A stretch of DNA of 64,000 bases from positions 1-64,000 of the forward strand of contig NZ_JACJSM010000022.1 in the NCBI RefSeq assembly GCF_014698145.1, in the 5' to 3' direction. This document shows positions 30,323 to 39,707 of the stretch, piece after piece. The stretch comes from Oscillatoria sp. FACHB-1406 (GTDB taxonomy: Bacteria; Cyanobacteriota; Cyanobacteriia; Cyanobacteriales; Spirulinaceae). The position numbers and the translations under genes are program-made. How positions within the stretch are numbered: the stretch's first letter is position 1; every line of letters begins with the position of its first letter. The notes beneath the pieces were generated by a model, which did not search any database, was not told the DNA's origin, and worked only from the letters and a program-made list of their open reading frames with translations.

Positions 30323-30611
30323 TTAATAATTTAATAATTTTTAATCTAATTTTGAGTTTAGGCTACAATTTTTAGGTCTTGCGCTCCTCTGCTTCGCCAA
30401 TCTGTAGAGAGCTTACCGCTTTGGAAATCGGGCGTACATCTTCCCTAGGTTAAATCTTGGGTTCTAACTCGCGAAGGACGGAACGAAGAGCGCGCTCGGT
30501 TATTGTGCTTGGCATGACTAGAAAAAGCTCCGATCGCTCTTTGAGACTGATAGTTTGAAACTGTAGCGGCTCAATGAGCTTATCGAACTCAATTTTGAGG
30601 ATTTTATCATA

Positions 30612-30863
30612 ATGGCAGCATCAAAACCGCTAGAGGGTATTGAATTAGTTGATTGTGCTAGCGCTAATGCCAAGTCGGGCATTGAAGTGACGGCGCGACA
30701 ATGTGGGTATGGCAAAGATGTCGAGGCTTTTTGGCAGAGTCTCGACAAGGCTTGTCAGCAGATGGGGATTTCGATTGACGATCTGAATGATTTAGTCCGC
30801 GATCGCCCAACTTCGCTAGAACGCGGTATTGAAATTGCACCAGACACCGATTACAGTCTGTAG
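30612..30863 (+). CDS. Small soluble protein, unknown function
   Basis: 83 residues, mixed alpha/beta in appearance, with no signal or membrane segment. A first half (GIELVDCASANAKSG) is followed by an acidic helix-rich middle (DVEAFWQSLDKACQQMG) and an ISIDDLNDLVRDRP segment. Codon use resembles the neighbours, with a HIP1-like CGCGATCGC inside, so it looks like a resident gene. It stands just behind the serine-recombinase stop on the opposite strand (22 bp). No family recognised. Confidence 0.6.
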   Translation: MAASKPLEGIELVDCASANAKSGIEVTARQCGYGKDVEAFWQSLDKACQQMGISIDDLNDLVRDRPTSLERGIEIAPDTDYSL

Positions 30864-30885
30864 CTTCTGTACCAATATTTCGACT

Positions 30886-32148
30886 CTAAAAGATAAAGAT
30901 TAGCTCCAGCGTCCAATTTCGACCATCGCGAACGATTTCGATTTGACGGAGAAATTCGCGGAAGTAGAAGCGGCGTTCTGCTTCTGAGAGGTCAAACCAG
31001 AACTGAGGGATTGAGACGGTTTGCGCGATCGCGTCGAGATTGGGAGGGGGAAGTTCAGCTAAGCTTTGCCGCAGGCGGGCGATTTCGGCGCGCAAGTTAT
31101 AACGGCGCAAGTCTGCGGTTTCTTCATCTAAGATTTCTTTTTCGACCAAGGTGGGGATTTGTGCGATTATCTCTTCTTTTTGAGCAATTTGAGCGGCTAA
31201 TCGCTCGCTAATGGTGCGAATTGGCGAGCCTTGCAAGTTAGCGACGGCGCGGGGCAGTTGCTCGCAAATGCAAGCGATCGCGCGCTCGAGCAATTCCCCA
31301 TAAGGAATTGCTTGACATTTTGGATTTTTTGTGCAGCAAACGGGGCGTAAGTAGAGATATTCTTGCGATTTGCCGCGCGGGGCAACGCGAGTAATGGTGG
31401 TAGGCGATTGGCATTGCTGGCAGAACACGAGTCCGGCGAGCGATCGCGGTGCGCTAGCGGTTCGGGGGGGTAAGCGGCGGTTGCGGCGCAATAAGCGATC
31501 GATTTGAGCGGCTTCTTCGCGCGAGAGGATCGGTGCGTGGGTATCGGGAATGACTTCGCCGGTTTGATAGGCGGTATCGCCGCGATATACGGGATTAGCA
31601 AGCCAGCGCCGCCCGGTTGTCACTGAGATTTTTTTACCGTACTTTTGTTCGAGGTAGCGCACTGCACCGCGCAGGGAACCGAAAAGGAGGTAGCGATCGA
31701 AAAAATCTTTAACGACGGGGGCGGTACTGCGATCGAGGATATAGCGATCTTTGCCGCGCCGATAGCCGTAGCAGGCTTTTCCAGGCGGTGGCAGTGCTTT
31801 AATGCGGTTGCGGGCGTGTCCTTGGCGCAGGCGATGGCGGTGGAGATTGTGGACTAGCGAGAGTGGTGCGGTGCGATTGTCGGCGGTTTCGGCAGCGATG
31901 AAGGGGATTTGGAGGGCTTCGAGTTGGGCGAGGGCGCGATCGATTTCCTCGAGATTATCGCCGAGTTCGTCTAAGCGGCGAACTAGCAAGCATTCTGGCG
32001 GCTGCTTTTCGCTATCGGCGAGGAGTTGTTGCCACTGGCTGCGATCGCATCTATCTTGGTAAACGCGATCGACATGAATTCCCTCAATTTTTGCATCGGC
32101 GAGAGAATCGAGGAGCGGTTCGCCGTATAGGTAAGCAATGACGGACAC
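30886..32148 (-). CDS. Large serine recombinase-like protein, active-site residues apparently lost
   Basis: 420 residues from GTG 32146-32148. The layout is that of XisF-type serine recombinases: resolvase-like domain (1-100), recombinase domain (about 115-215, KACYGYRRGKDRYILD, GRRWLANPVYRGD), zinc ribbon (CQQCQSP then CCTKNPKC, 239-280) and a coiled coil (about 300-355). In the resolvase domain, however, AYLYGEP stands where GYARVST normally carries the nucleophilic Ser, and RRLDELGDN replaces RLDRLGR, so Arg68 and Arg71 of the gamma-delta numbering become Glu and Asp. It should bind DNA but not cut it. The gene starts 4 nt after the sulfotransferase stop. Confidence 0.8.
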   Translation of the reverse strand: MSVIAYLYGEPLLDSLADAKIEGIHVDRVYQDRCDRSQWQQLLADSEKQPPECLLVRRLDELGDNLEEIDRALAQLEALQIPFIAAETADNRTAPLSLVHNLHRHRLRQGHARNRIKALPPPGKACYGYRRGKDRYILDRSTAPVVKDFFDRYLLFGSLRGAVRYLEQKYGKKISVTTGRRWLANPVYRGDTAYQTGEVIPDTHAPILSREEAAQIDRLLRRNRRLPPRTASAPRSLAGLVFCQQCQSPTTITRVAPRGKSQEYLYLRPVCCTKNPKCQAIPYGELLERAIACICEQLPRAVANLQGSPIRTISERLAAQIAQKEEIIAQIPTLVEKEILDEETADLRRYNLRAEIARLRQSLAELPPPNLDAIAQTVSIPQFWFDLSEAERRFYFREFLRQIEIVRDGRNWTLELIFIF

Positions 32149-32152
32149 AATT

Positions 32153-32818
32153 TTAAGAGCTTGTTAGCAATTTCGCTTTCAGAATCTTAGCGCTATTTGT
32201 AATCCACTCGATTGGTTTTGTTTCGGTTTTTTTGCACTCAGTCAAGGATGATTCGATGTACTCTGGGAATTTATAGCCAAATCTGTAAATATCCTTTTTA
32301 AATAAATTGGCTACTAATTTTCGTTCTTTTAAATTGTACATCGCCGTATAATGTTTGTGTTCTCTTTTTTCAATGTGCGGCAGCAATATATCGCTCGCTC
32401 CAATCTTGTTCAACATCGCACTAAAATCTTGCTGTAGCGTTTCAAATCGCAGCGTAAAATCCAACTCTTCGTTCAAGATATCATTGTAAAACAAGGTTTT
32501 ATAAGTTTCGTTAGAGTGCGGTCTTAATTTTTTAATAAACGTTTCAAAGGAACAGTCTTCGTTTAAGTTTGCTGCCTGATGCCACCACTTACAAGCCCAC
32601 ATTGAGACAATGCGATCCCAAGGATTTCTCACCACAGAAAACTTGGTGTAGCTATTCCAAATTTTTTCTCCATAAAGCTGGCGGGCTTGCGCTGCTGTAA
32701 TGTGTTTGGTGGGCGCATCGATTAGCCACCAATCTTTCCCTGCTAGGGCGGTTTCGATGCTCGTTCCACCGGTTCGAGAAATATGGATAAAAATTAGCTT
32801 TCTGGTGCGATCGATCAT
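32153..32818 (-). CDS. Sulfotransferase family protein
   Basis: 221 residues. The 5'-phosphosulfate loop for PAPS is FIHISRTGGTSIE at about 10-22 and the 3'-phosphate motif is FSVVRNPWDRIVSMW near 80-94; both are the key motifs of carbohydrate sulfotransferases. A basic C-terminus (KKTETKPIEW) follows. It should move sulfate from PAPS to a glycan or lipid. Base composition and codon use are more AT-rich than in its neighbours, with no HIP1 site inside, which suggests recent transfer. The recombinase gene follows after 4 nt. Confidence 0.8.
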   Translation of the reverse strand: MIDRTRKLIFIHISRTGGTSIETALAGKDWWLIDAPTKHITAAQARQLYGEKIWNSYTKFSVVRNPWDRIVSMWACKWWHQAANLNEDCSFETFIKKLRPHSNETYKTLFYNDILNEELDFTLRFETLQQDFSAMLNKIGASDILLPHIEKREHKHYTAMYNLKERKLVANLFKKDIYRFGYKFPEYIESSLTECKKTETKPIEWITNSAKILKAKLLTSS

Positions 32819-32958
32819 TATTTATTCTCCAGTGCGTAGCAGAATCGGCGTGTAATTTTGTGTGGTTTCGGAAAAGAACAGCGTTATTTAAATTTATTTT
32901 TCTCTGAGGGAAGTAAAAATGTAAAAAATTTTTCCTGCAATGATTTTAAGCAGATGTT

Positions 32959-32989
32959 AGTTAAAGCTTTGTCTGCCAGAGCTTTAACT
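32959..32989. terminator. Hairpin after the repeat/propeller gene
   Basis: AGTTAAAGCT and AGCTTTAACT form a perfect 10-bp stem with an 11-nt loop, in the gap between the stop at 33111 and the sulfotransferase start at 32818. It is placed to end the 33111-36017 transcript, although the T-run on that strand is poor. Confidence 0.45.
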
Positions 32990-33110
32990 ATTTGGTTTGT
33001 ATTTTAGTAGGTATTGATGGTTATCTGGGCTAGACTAACCGTTGATGGTATTGATAGTTCGAGCGGGCTGTTCGAGTCTTAAGATTTACTTTATAATTTA
33101 TCATATTCTC

Positions 33111-36017
33111 TCAATCCTGGAAAATCATGATACTTCCCGAATAACAGACGACCCAAACTTGTTGAGTATCGGGATCGTAGGTAATCCCAATGGGATGGGT
33201 ATCGGTGGGCAGGCTTTGCAGGACTTTCAGATCGCTAGTACGGACTTTACTAACGGTATTTGAGAAATAGTTAACGACATAGAGAAATTGCCCATCGGCA
33301 GAAAGAACCATGCTGCGTGGGGCATTACCCGTTCTAACCTTTTGCCATTCGTTGGTACTCAAGTCGATTTTTGCAATAGTTCCTTCGCTATTTAAACTGG
33401 CGTAAAGGTAGCGATTATCTGGTGAAAGATTGAGGTGGCGCGGTCCTGCCCCGACATTTTTTATCCAATCGACGGAGAAGTTTTTTAAGTTAACAATTGC
33501 GATGTTACTCGAACCCATGACGGCGACATAGGCGCGGGTGGAATTGGAATCAACTGCGATACCGCGCGGATATGCGCCTAGCGGAATGCGGCGAATTTCT
33601 TGGTTTTTTTCGGGATCGACAACGCTTAAATCCCAGCTACACCAATTGCTGGCGAGGACATATTGGTTATCTGGGGTGACGGCAACGTATTTGGGGACGG
33701 AACCGACTTTGATGACTTTCTCGATATTAATCGTATCGGTATTGATGCGGTAGAGGAAGCTAGGATCGTGTTTTGCTTCTGGGGAACAGCGATCGTCTCC
33801 TGGATTGCCGAAGCCGGAACCGTACATTTGGTAGTTGGATACCCAAGCGTATTGTCCGCTGTGGGAGAATGCTGCTTCGACGGGCGCGCCGCGATAAGTA
33901 CCGGGATAGTCTTTGTAGCCAAAGTCGGAGAGTTTGACGGCATCGGAGAGGGTTCTAATTAGTTCGTATTGTTGGTTGTAGACGGCGATGGTGTGTCCGT
34001 ACATCATGTTTTGTACGAAAAATTTTCCTCGTCCGGAATAAACGATTGATTTGGGGGAAAGATTGCCGCGAATCGCCTTTTCAAACGTCATGGGCGAGAT
34101 GGCAGATTGCAACTTTTCTTTGATGGAGTCGAGGTAGTATTCGTATTCAATAATTTTTTGCGATGCGATCGCGAACTGGGAATGTCCCGGCGGAACGGCT
34201 TTCATGGCTGAGATCGCGCGTTGCCAATTTTGGGCGATGGTTTGCCACTCGCTTTGCGTTTTGGCTGTTTTTCCCAGTTCTACGGCTTGTTCTGCTGCTT
34301 GGATGCCTTTGCTGAAGTCATCGGGCATCCGTCGGGCATACTCGATCGCGTTTTCGTACTCTCGCAATTTTTGCTGGGCAAGGGGATAATCGCGATCGCT
34401 CTTGGGTACGGATTTCATTGCTGCGATCGCTTTTTGCCATGCTTGTTCGACTTTATCCCAATCATCGGGGGTTTTAGCCGTCTGCGCGAGTTGGGCGGCG
34501 ATCGCTGCGGCATTCGCGCCTTGATAGAAGTAATCGGTTTTCGGGGGGGGCGGTGCTACTTTTTCCGCCGGTTTTAGCGCGCTAGAGGGGGCAGCAGGCT
34601 GAGAACGGGCGTTTTTGCTCGGTTGCTGTTTTGCCGTTTCGAGATTGGCGCGATATTCGCTAATTTTCTGCTGGGCGAGGGCATAATCGCGATCGCCTTT
34701 TGGAACCGATTCCATCGCCGCGATCGCTTGCTGCCAGAACTTAGCAACATTTTGCCATTCTGCCTCAGTTTTTGCCGTTTTCGCCAATTCTGCGGCGGCG
34801 GCGGCGGCATTGGCCCCTTCGTAGAAGAAATCCGGCGGCAGCGCTACATCAGGACTTTCGGGGACGGGTTCGGCAGCAGGAGAAGGAGACTTTTGACTCT
34901 GTTCCTCGCTTTGAGGTGGCTTTGATGCTGGTGTTTCTTCCGGTGTTTGGGGCGCGGATGGTGCTGGGGGAACGGCGGCGCGATCGGGGGACTGTACTGG
35001 GGCGGGAGAGGGGGCTTCTTGCTTTGGTTCCGGGCGTTCTAGCGGTTTTTGGGCGGCGCGATCGGGGGACTGTACGGGGGTGGGAGAGGGGGCTTCTTGC
35101 TTCGGTTCTGGGCGTTCTGGCGGTTTTTGGGGCAGGGTTTTCGGTTCTTGGCGCGCGCGTTCGAGGTTGGTTTGATACTCGCTAATTTTCTGTTGGGCGA
35201 GGGCATAATCGCGATCGCTTTCCGGGACGGATTTCATCGCTGCGATCGCTTGCTGCCAAAACTTCTCGACGTTATCCCATTCTGCCTCGCTTTTAGCCGT
35301 TTTCGCCAATTCTGCGGCAGCAGCGGCTGCATTCGTCCCTTCATAGAAGAAATCCGATTGCACCTGGCTCGATTCTGGCGGTTCTAGCGGTTTTTGGGCA
35401 GCGCGATCGGGGGACTGTACGGGGGTGGGAGAGGGGGCTTCTTGCTTCGGTTCTGGGCGTTCTGGCGGTTTTTGGGGCAGGGTTTTCGGTTCTTGGCGCG
35501 CGCGTTCGAGGTTGGTTTGATATTCGCTAATTTTCTGTTGGGCGAGGGCATAATCGCGATCGCTCTTTTGCACGGATTTCATCGCTGCGATCGCTTGCTG
35601 CCAAAACTTCTCGACGTTATCCCATTCTGCCTCAGTTTTAGCCGTTTTCGCCAATTCTGCGGCGGCGGCGGCGGCATTCGTCCCTTCGGAAAGAAAATCT
35701 GTCTTTTGTTGCGAAAGTTGGCGGAGTTCTTCGCGAAGTTCTGCGGCTTGGGGCGGTTCTTCTGGGAGAGGTTGAGTTGCACTCTCTAAGGGTTCTGCTG
35801 TACGGAACGTCTCTTCGCCCGTCGCTAGCAATTCGCCATTAGCGCGGGCAAAATCCGGCGGCGTGACGAGGAGAACTAGCGCCGCGACAGCCAGTAAATG
35901 CAAGCCAAAAGCACTCGGCACTACGCGCCAATTCCACAATCGTTCGGACAGATTGACTTCAACTCCAACCTCTCGTTCGTAAACTTCGTAGGAATGGGGG
36001 TAGGCTAAAGCTTCCAT
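33111..36017 (-). CDS. Membrane-anchored repeat protein with C-terminal beta-propeller
   Basis: 968 residues from ATG 36015-36017. A single membrane helix lies at about 34-52; the rest is predicted outside the cytoplasm. Then come five copies of a roughly 70-residue helical repeat (near 107-178, 220-293, 394-466, 492-566, 566-638) with core EGTNAAAAAAELAKTAK, FWQQAIAAM, and DRDYALAQQKISEYQ. Repeats 1-3 are separated by Pro/Glu-rich linkers (PKQEAPSPTPVQSPDRAA). The last 320 residues carry YVTN-type beta-propeller blades such as VAVTPDNQYVLASN, RGIAVDSNSTRAYVAV and RHLNLSPDNRYLYASL. Role unknown; it may be a surface or periplasmic scaffold. Repeat units and linkers are almost identical in DNA, so the copy number probably varies. 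Confidence 0.8.
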   Translation of the reverse strand: MEALAYPHSYEVYEREVGVEVNLSERLWNWRVVPSAFGLHLLAVAALVLLVTPPDFARANGELLATGEETFRTAEPLESATQPLPEEPPQAAELREELRQLSQQKTDFLSEGTNAAAAAAELAKTAKTEAEWDNVEKFWQQAIAAMKSVQKSDRDYALAQQKISEYQTNLERARQEPKTLPQKPPERPEPKQEAPSPTPVQSPDRAAQKPLEPPESSQVQSDFFYEGTNAAAAAAELAKTAKSEAEWDNVEKFWQQAIAAMKSVPESDRDYALAQQKISEYQTNLERARQEPKTLPQKPPERPEPKQEAPSPTPVQSPDRAAQKPLERPEPKQEAPSPAPVQSPDRAAVPPAPSAPQTPEETPASKPPQSEEQSQKSPSPAAEPVPESPDVALPPDFFYEGANAAAAAAELAKTAKTEAEWQNVAKFWQQAIAAMESVPKGDRDYALAQQKISEYRANLETAKQQPSKNARSQPAAPSSALKPAEKVAPPPPKTDYFYQGANAAAIAAQLAQTAKTPDDWDKVEQAWQKAIAAMKSVPKSDRDYPLAQQKLREYENAIEYARRMPDDFSKGIQAAEQAVELGKTAKTQSEWQTIAQNWQRAISAMKAVPPGHSQFAIASQKIIEYEYYLDSIKEKLQSAISPMTFEKAIRGNLSPKSIVYSGRGKFFVQNMMYGHTIAVYNQQYELIRTLSDAVKLSDFGYKDYPGTYRGAPVEAAFSHSGQYAWVSNYQMYGSGFGNPGDDRCSPEAKHDPSFLYRINTDTINIEKVIKVGSVPKYVAVTPDNQYVLASNWCSWDLSVVDPEKNQEIRRIPLGAYPRGIAVDSNSTRAYVAVMGSSNIAIVNLKNFSVDWIKNVGAGPRHLNLSPDNRYLYASLNSEGTIAKIDLSTNEWQKVRTGNAPRSMVLSADGQFLYVVNYFSNTVSKVRTSDLKVLQSLPTDTHPIGITYDPDTQQVWVVCYSGSIMIFQD
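35039..35750. repeat. Tandem duplication inside the repeat protein gene
   Basis: A unit of about 354 bp (one helical repeat plus its proline-rich linker) occurs twice, around 35039-35393 and 35394-35750, with very few differences. A shorter third copy of the linker is at about 34980-35030. Multiples of three keep the frame. Confidence 0.75.
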
Positions 36018-36182
36018 TTGCAATCAATTGATAATGGACAATTGATGATTGATAATTCATTCAACAAACAACTTGTTTTGCAACCTAGAAATTACCTTCC
36101 TTTAAGTCATGCTTTCTCCTTTGTTTTGGATGAGATGACTGTTAATTGCAAAGCACGAACTCTTCGTTATCTTTTGTTTGTT

Positions 36183-36283
36183 ATACCAATTCCCATAGGT
36201 TTTGCACGATTCCCTAGAGCGAGGGCATAACAGTGTTATGCCCCTACAGACAAAATTTAGTGCATTAAAATGAGAATTGGTAT
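36183..36283 (+). mobile_element. MITE-like element, family B, copy 1
   Basis: 101 bp bounded by ATACCAATTCCCA and TGAGAATTGGTAT. The interior has GCACGATTCC, the hairpin GGGCATAAC-AGT-GTTATGCCC, and TTTAGTGCAT. The same ends and core are at 51865-51964. It sits in the gap between the repeat protein and por. Confidence 0.65.
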
Positions 36284-37343
<1,060 letters not shown>

Positions 37344-37395
37344 CTAATTCAGCGATCTTACACCCTGAAGCGACCCGCGTTTCATTGAAATTCAC

Positions 37396-37503
37396 GTCAA
37401 CATAATTCGTAATTGATAATTCGTAGTTCGTAATTATTACCCCACGACGGTCAACATAATTCGTAATTGATAATTCGTAGTTCGTAATTATTACCCCACG
37501 ACA
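37396..37503 (+). repeat. Two tandem 54-bp repeats
   Basis: Units 37396-37449 and 37450-37503 begin GTCAACATAATTCGTAATTG, end TTACCCCACGAC and differ by about one base. Each contains heptamer-type ATTCGTA motifs. They lie 83-190 bp upstream of the por start. Confidence 0.9.
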
Positions 37504-37727
37504 GTCGTCGGGGGCTTGAATATCGTTGCTGGTATTTCTCAACTTTTTCCTCATTAAAATTAGAGGATTGTGACCAGAAATTATAAATTACATTTCGGCA
37601 GGTGCTACGCTTAGCTTGCCGAAGTGTTCAATGACCGCGAATTAATAATTGTTGGGTTATGTAATATTGGTTTGAGATTTACTCAACCAAGCATTGCGAT
37701 GCCCTCATCGGACTGGGGAACATCATA

Positions 37728-37877
37728 TATAGCAGTTTTTACATGGATAAGGTACACCCAGCGGGCGAATACCATTCGCCCCTACGGGGCGGCGTTTAAT
37801 TTCGAGGCGACCTCGAAATCCGCGCCCCTACCGATTTGATTTTTGGAACTGTACCTCACGCAAAGGAAAAACGCTAT
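37728..37877. mobile_element. IS630-type MITE
   Basis: 150 bp. Left end TATAGCAGTTTTTACATGG then GGTACAC; right end, read on the minus strand, TATAGCGTTTTTCCTTTGCG then GTGAGGTACAG. Both ends match the IS630 terminus at 72-101 in sequence and spacing and are bounded by TA. The interior has GGGGCGGCG blocks and a palindrome at 37799-37819 but no reading frame, so it is a non-autonomous derivative that the IS630 transposase could move. Confidence 0.75.
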
Positions 37878-37918
37878 ATCTTTATTACGATAATGTTGGA
37901 CTCCCCTGATTTGTCCTA

Positions 37919-38554
37919 CTAAAAAAATAGCTCGACCCGACCCGATTTAAAATCATACTTCTCCAACACATCGAGCATCACTTTTGTTAATTTTTCTCCC
38001 CCTCGCTCTGACGGTTCGATCGCGTTTGCGTAATCTTCGGGTTCGCTGAATATCTGTCGCAGATCGATAATCGGCAATCGTGCAAAAGATGCCTCGCGCA
38101 GGATGACTTCATTGAAAAAACTTAAGGCTGCGCTTGCTAATTCCCGATAGCGAAGCTCGCTAAAATTGGGGTAATAAATCGTGCAAACGGTTGTCGGCAA
38201 CCCCACTCCTAAAACAGATTGTAACATCGCGCTATATTGCTGCTGAAACTCTTTACCTAGGGCTACGAATCTCGCTAAAACTTCAGATACAGAGGTTGCA
38301 GTTCCTTCTAAAATGCTAGCTTGTGCTAAGGCATTATTTCCGCCTGCACTGAGAAATAAATGAGTTGCATCTTGAGGAATATGTTTGAGTTGAACGATCG
38401 CATCTTCTGCCTTCGCTCCATCAACCGCTAGAAGCGTTGCTGGGCTTCCCACCGGAAGTTTAGAACGAAGTTGAGCAATGATATCGGGCTTGCCCTCAAC
38501 GTAGGCAGCGTTGTCAAAAATTGAATCTCCGAGCAGAACGGGATGGTAAGGCAT
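37919..38554 (-). CDS. SGNH/GDSL-type hydrolase
   Basis: 211 residues. Block I is VLLGDSIFDNAAYV near 6-19, a GDS variant of the GDSL motif with the nucleophile Ser. Block III is LFLSAGGNNALAQAS near 67-81, with the oxyanion Asn, replacing GxND. Block V would be the C-terminal DxxH; I see DLRQIFSEPEDYANAIEPSERGG near 165-187, where Asp and Ser/Glu occur but no clear His, so the catalytic triad is uncertain. No signal peptide. Probably an esterase acting on a small acyl substrate. Confidence 0.7.
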   Translation of the reverse strand: MPYHPVLLGDSIFDNAAYVEGKPDIIAQLRSKLPVGSPATLLAVDGAKAEDAIVQLKHIPQDATHLFLSAGGNNALAQASILEGTATSVSEVLARFVALGKEFQQQYSAMLQSVLGVGLPTTVCTIYYPNFSELRYRELASAALSFFNEVILREASFARLPIIDLRQIFSEPEDYANAIEPSERGGEKLTKVMLDVLEKYDFKSGRVELFF

Positions 38555-38719
38555 CGTCGGTTTTAGGGTTTTCGATAAGCTCTAGGAATTAGCAAGAGCG
38601 ACAATCCACGCAAGTTGAGAAGAGGGGTGTTTTTTAGTTTACAAAAAAGTGTAACAGGTTGATAATTGTGATTTCAATCGGACTAGACTAGAGGTTTTCA
38701 ATCGGAGCAGAATCTAGCC

Positions 38720-39502
38720 ATGAAATGTGGAAGCTCGATCTTACAAGGCTCGAATTGGGGCAAAATAACGACAGGAATATTGCTAACCTCTAGCGCTGCG
38801 ATCGCGTTAGCTCTTCCGGTTCGCGCCCTCACTTTCTCGACCGACCGCGCGGCATTCAACAGTAACGATAGCCTGGATTGGTCGAGTTTGGGAAAAATTT
38901 TTGCGCCTCCAATTGACGCATCGGATTTTCTCCCATTTTCCTTCTCGGCAACGTCCCAACAAGGATTGGGATTAAATGTCAATGTTCCTTTCCCGCCCGT
39001 CGGTTCGGGAATTACGCCGCCGTTCGTTTTCCAAACTTTACCGCCTCCCCAAGGGATTCCGACTAACTTTGCCCCCGGAGATTTTATTCTGTTTAGCGGG
39101 TTGCTGCCGGGACGTTTTCCCGCTCCCGGAAACCCCGGTCCACTAACGATTACTTTCGATAAACCCGTATTAGCAGCGGGAACGCAAATTGCTACGGACG
39201 ATACGCCGTTCTTTACGGGATTTATCTCGGCTTTTGATAAGGATAATAATTTATTGGGCGAATTTTCTGCACCGGGAACTTCTTCGGTGACTCTCGATAA
39301 TTCCGCTCTCTTTCTCGGCGTTCGCAGCGATACGGCGAATATCTCCAAACTCGTGTTTCAAACTTCCGTTCCCGGACGCGCGATCGGCATTAATACTTTA
39401 AGTCTAGATCGAGCGAGCGTTCCCGAATCTAGCATTCCCGCTTTGGGCTGGATTCTCGGCGCGATCGGTGTTGGATTGATACGCCGACGATCCCAGCATT
39501 AG
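38720..39502 (+). CDS. Secreted protein with PEP-CTERM-like tail
   Basis: 260 residues. An N-terminal signal (about 14-36, KITTGILLTSSAAIALALPV, ending VRA) is followed by a beta-rich secreted domain of about 190 residues. The C-terminus is VPESSIPALGWILGAIGVGL and RRRSQH: a proline-containing motif, one helix and a basic tail, as in PEP-CTERM sorting signals, with PES in place of the usual PEP. Such proteins are handled by exosortase and often reach the cell surface of film-forming bacteria. No exosortase gene is in the window. Confidence 0.75.
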   Translation: MKCGSSILQGSNWGKITTGILLTSSAAIALALPVRALTFSTDRAAFNSNDSLDWSSLGKIFAPPIDASDFLPFSFSATSQQGLGLNVNVPFPPVGSGITPPFVFQTLPPPQGIPTNFAPGDFILFSGLLPGRFPAPGNPGPLTITFDKPVLAAGTQIATDDTPFFTGFISAFDKDNNLLGEFSAPGTSSVTLDNSALFLGVRSDTANISKLVFQTSVPGRAIGINTLSLDRASVPESSIPALGWILGAIGVGLIRRRSQH

Positions 39503-39539
39503 TCCCCTAATTTGTGTCAAAAACGCTGAAATTGTTTGC

Positions 39540-39665
39540 ATTTCGGTGCGTTACGCTTCGCTAACGACACCCTACTTAATTCCACCCGCCAAGGTAGTAG
39601 TAGGGTGCGTTAGGCGCGAGTTCTATTGCATAAAAAGTAACGGATTTTTCGGCGCGCCGTAGCGC
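39540..39665. repeat. GTGCGTTACGCTTCGCTAAC repeat pair
   Basis: The intergenic segment holds GTGCGTTACGCTTCGCTAAC and ACCCTACTT, then an inverted partner AGTAGGGTGCGTTAGGCGCG, and a third GGCGCGCCGTAGCGCACC. The same core occurs inside MITE C and at 53131-53160. Confidence 0.55.
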
Positions 39666-39707
39666 ACCATTTTAGAACGTTACCCTTCGCTTTGACTTCA
39701 GTTAGTG

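Noticed and set aside
34221-35789. Several long antisense reading frames opposite the repeat protein gene
   Set aside because: They arise because the repeat gene's codon pattern leaves the opposite frames open; they repeat with the same period and lack starts and homology.
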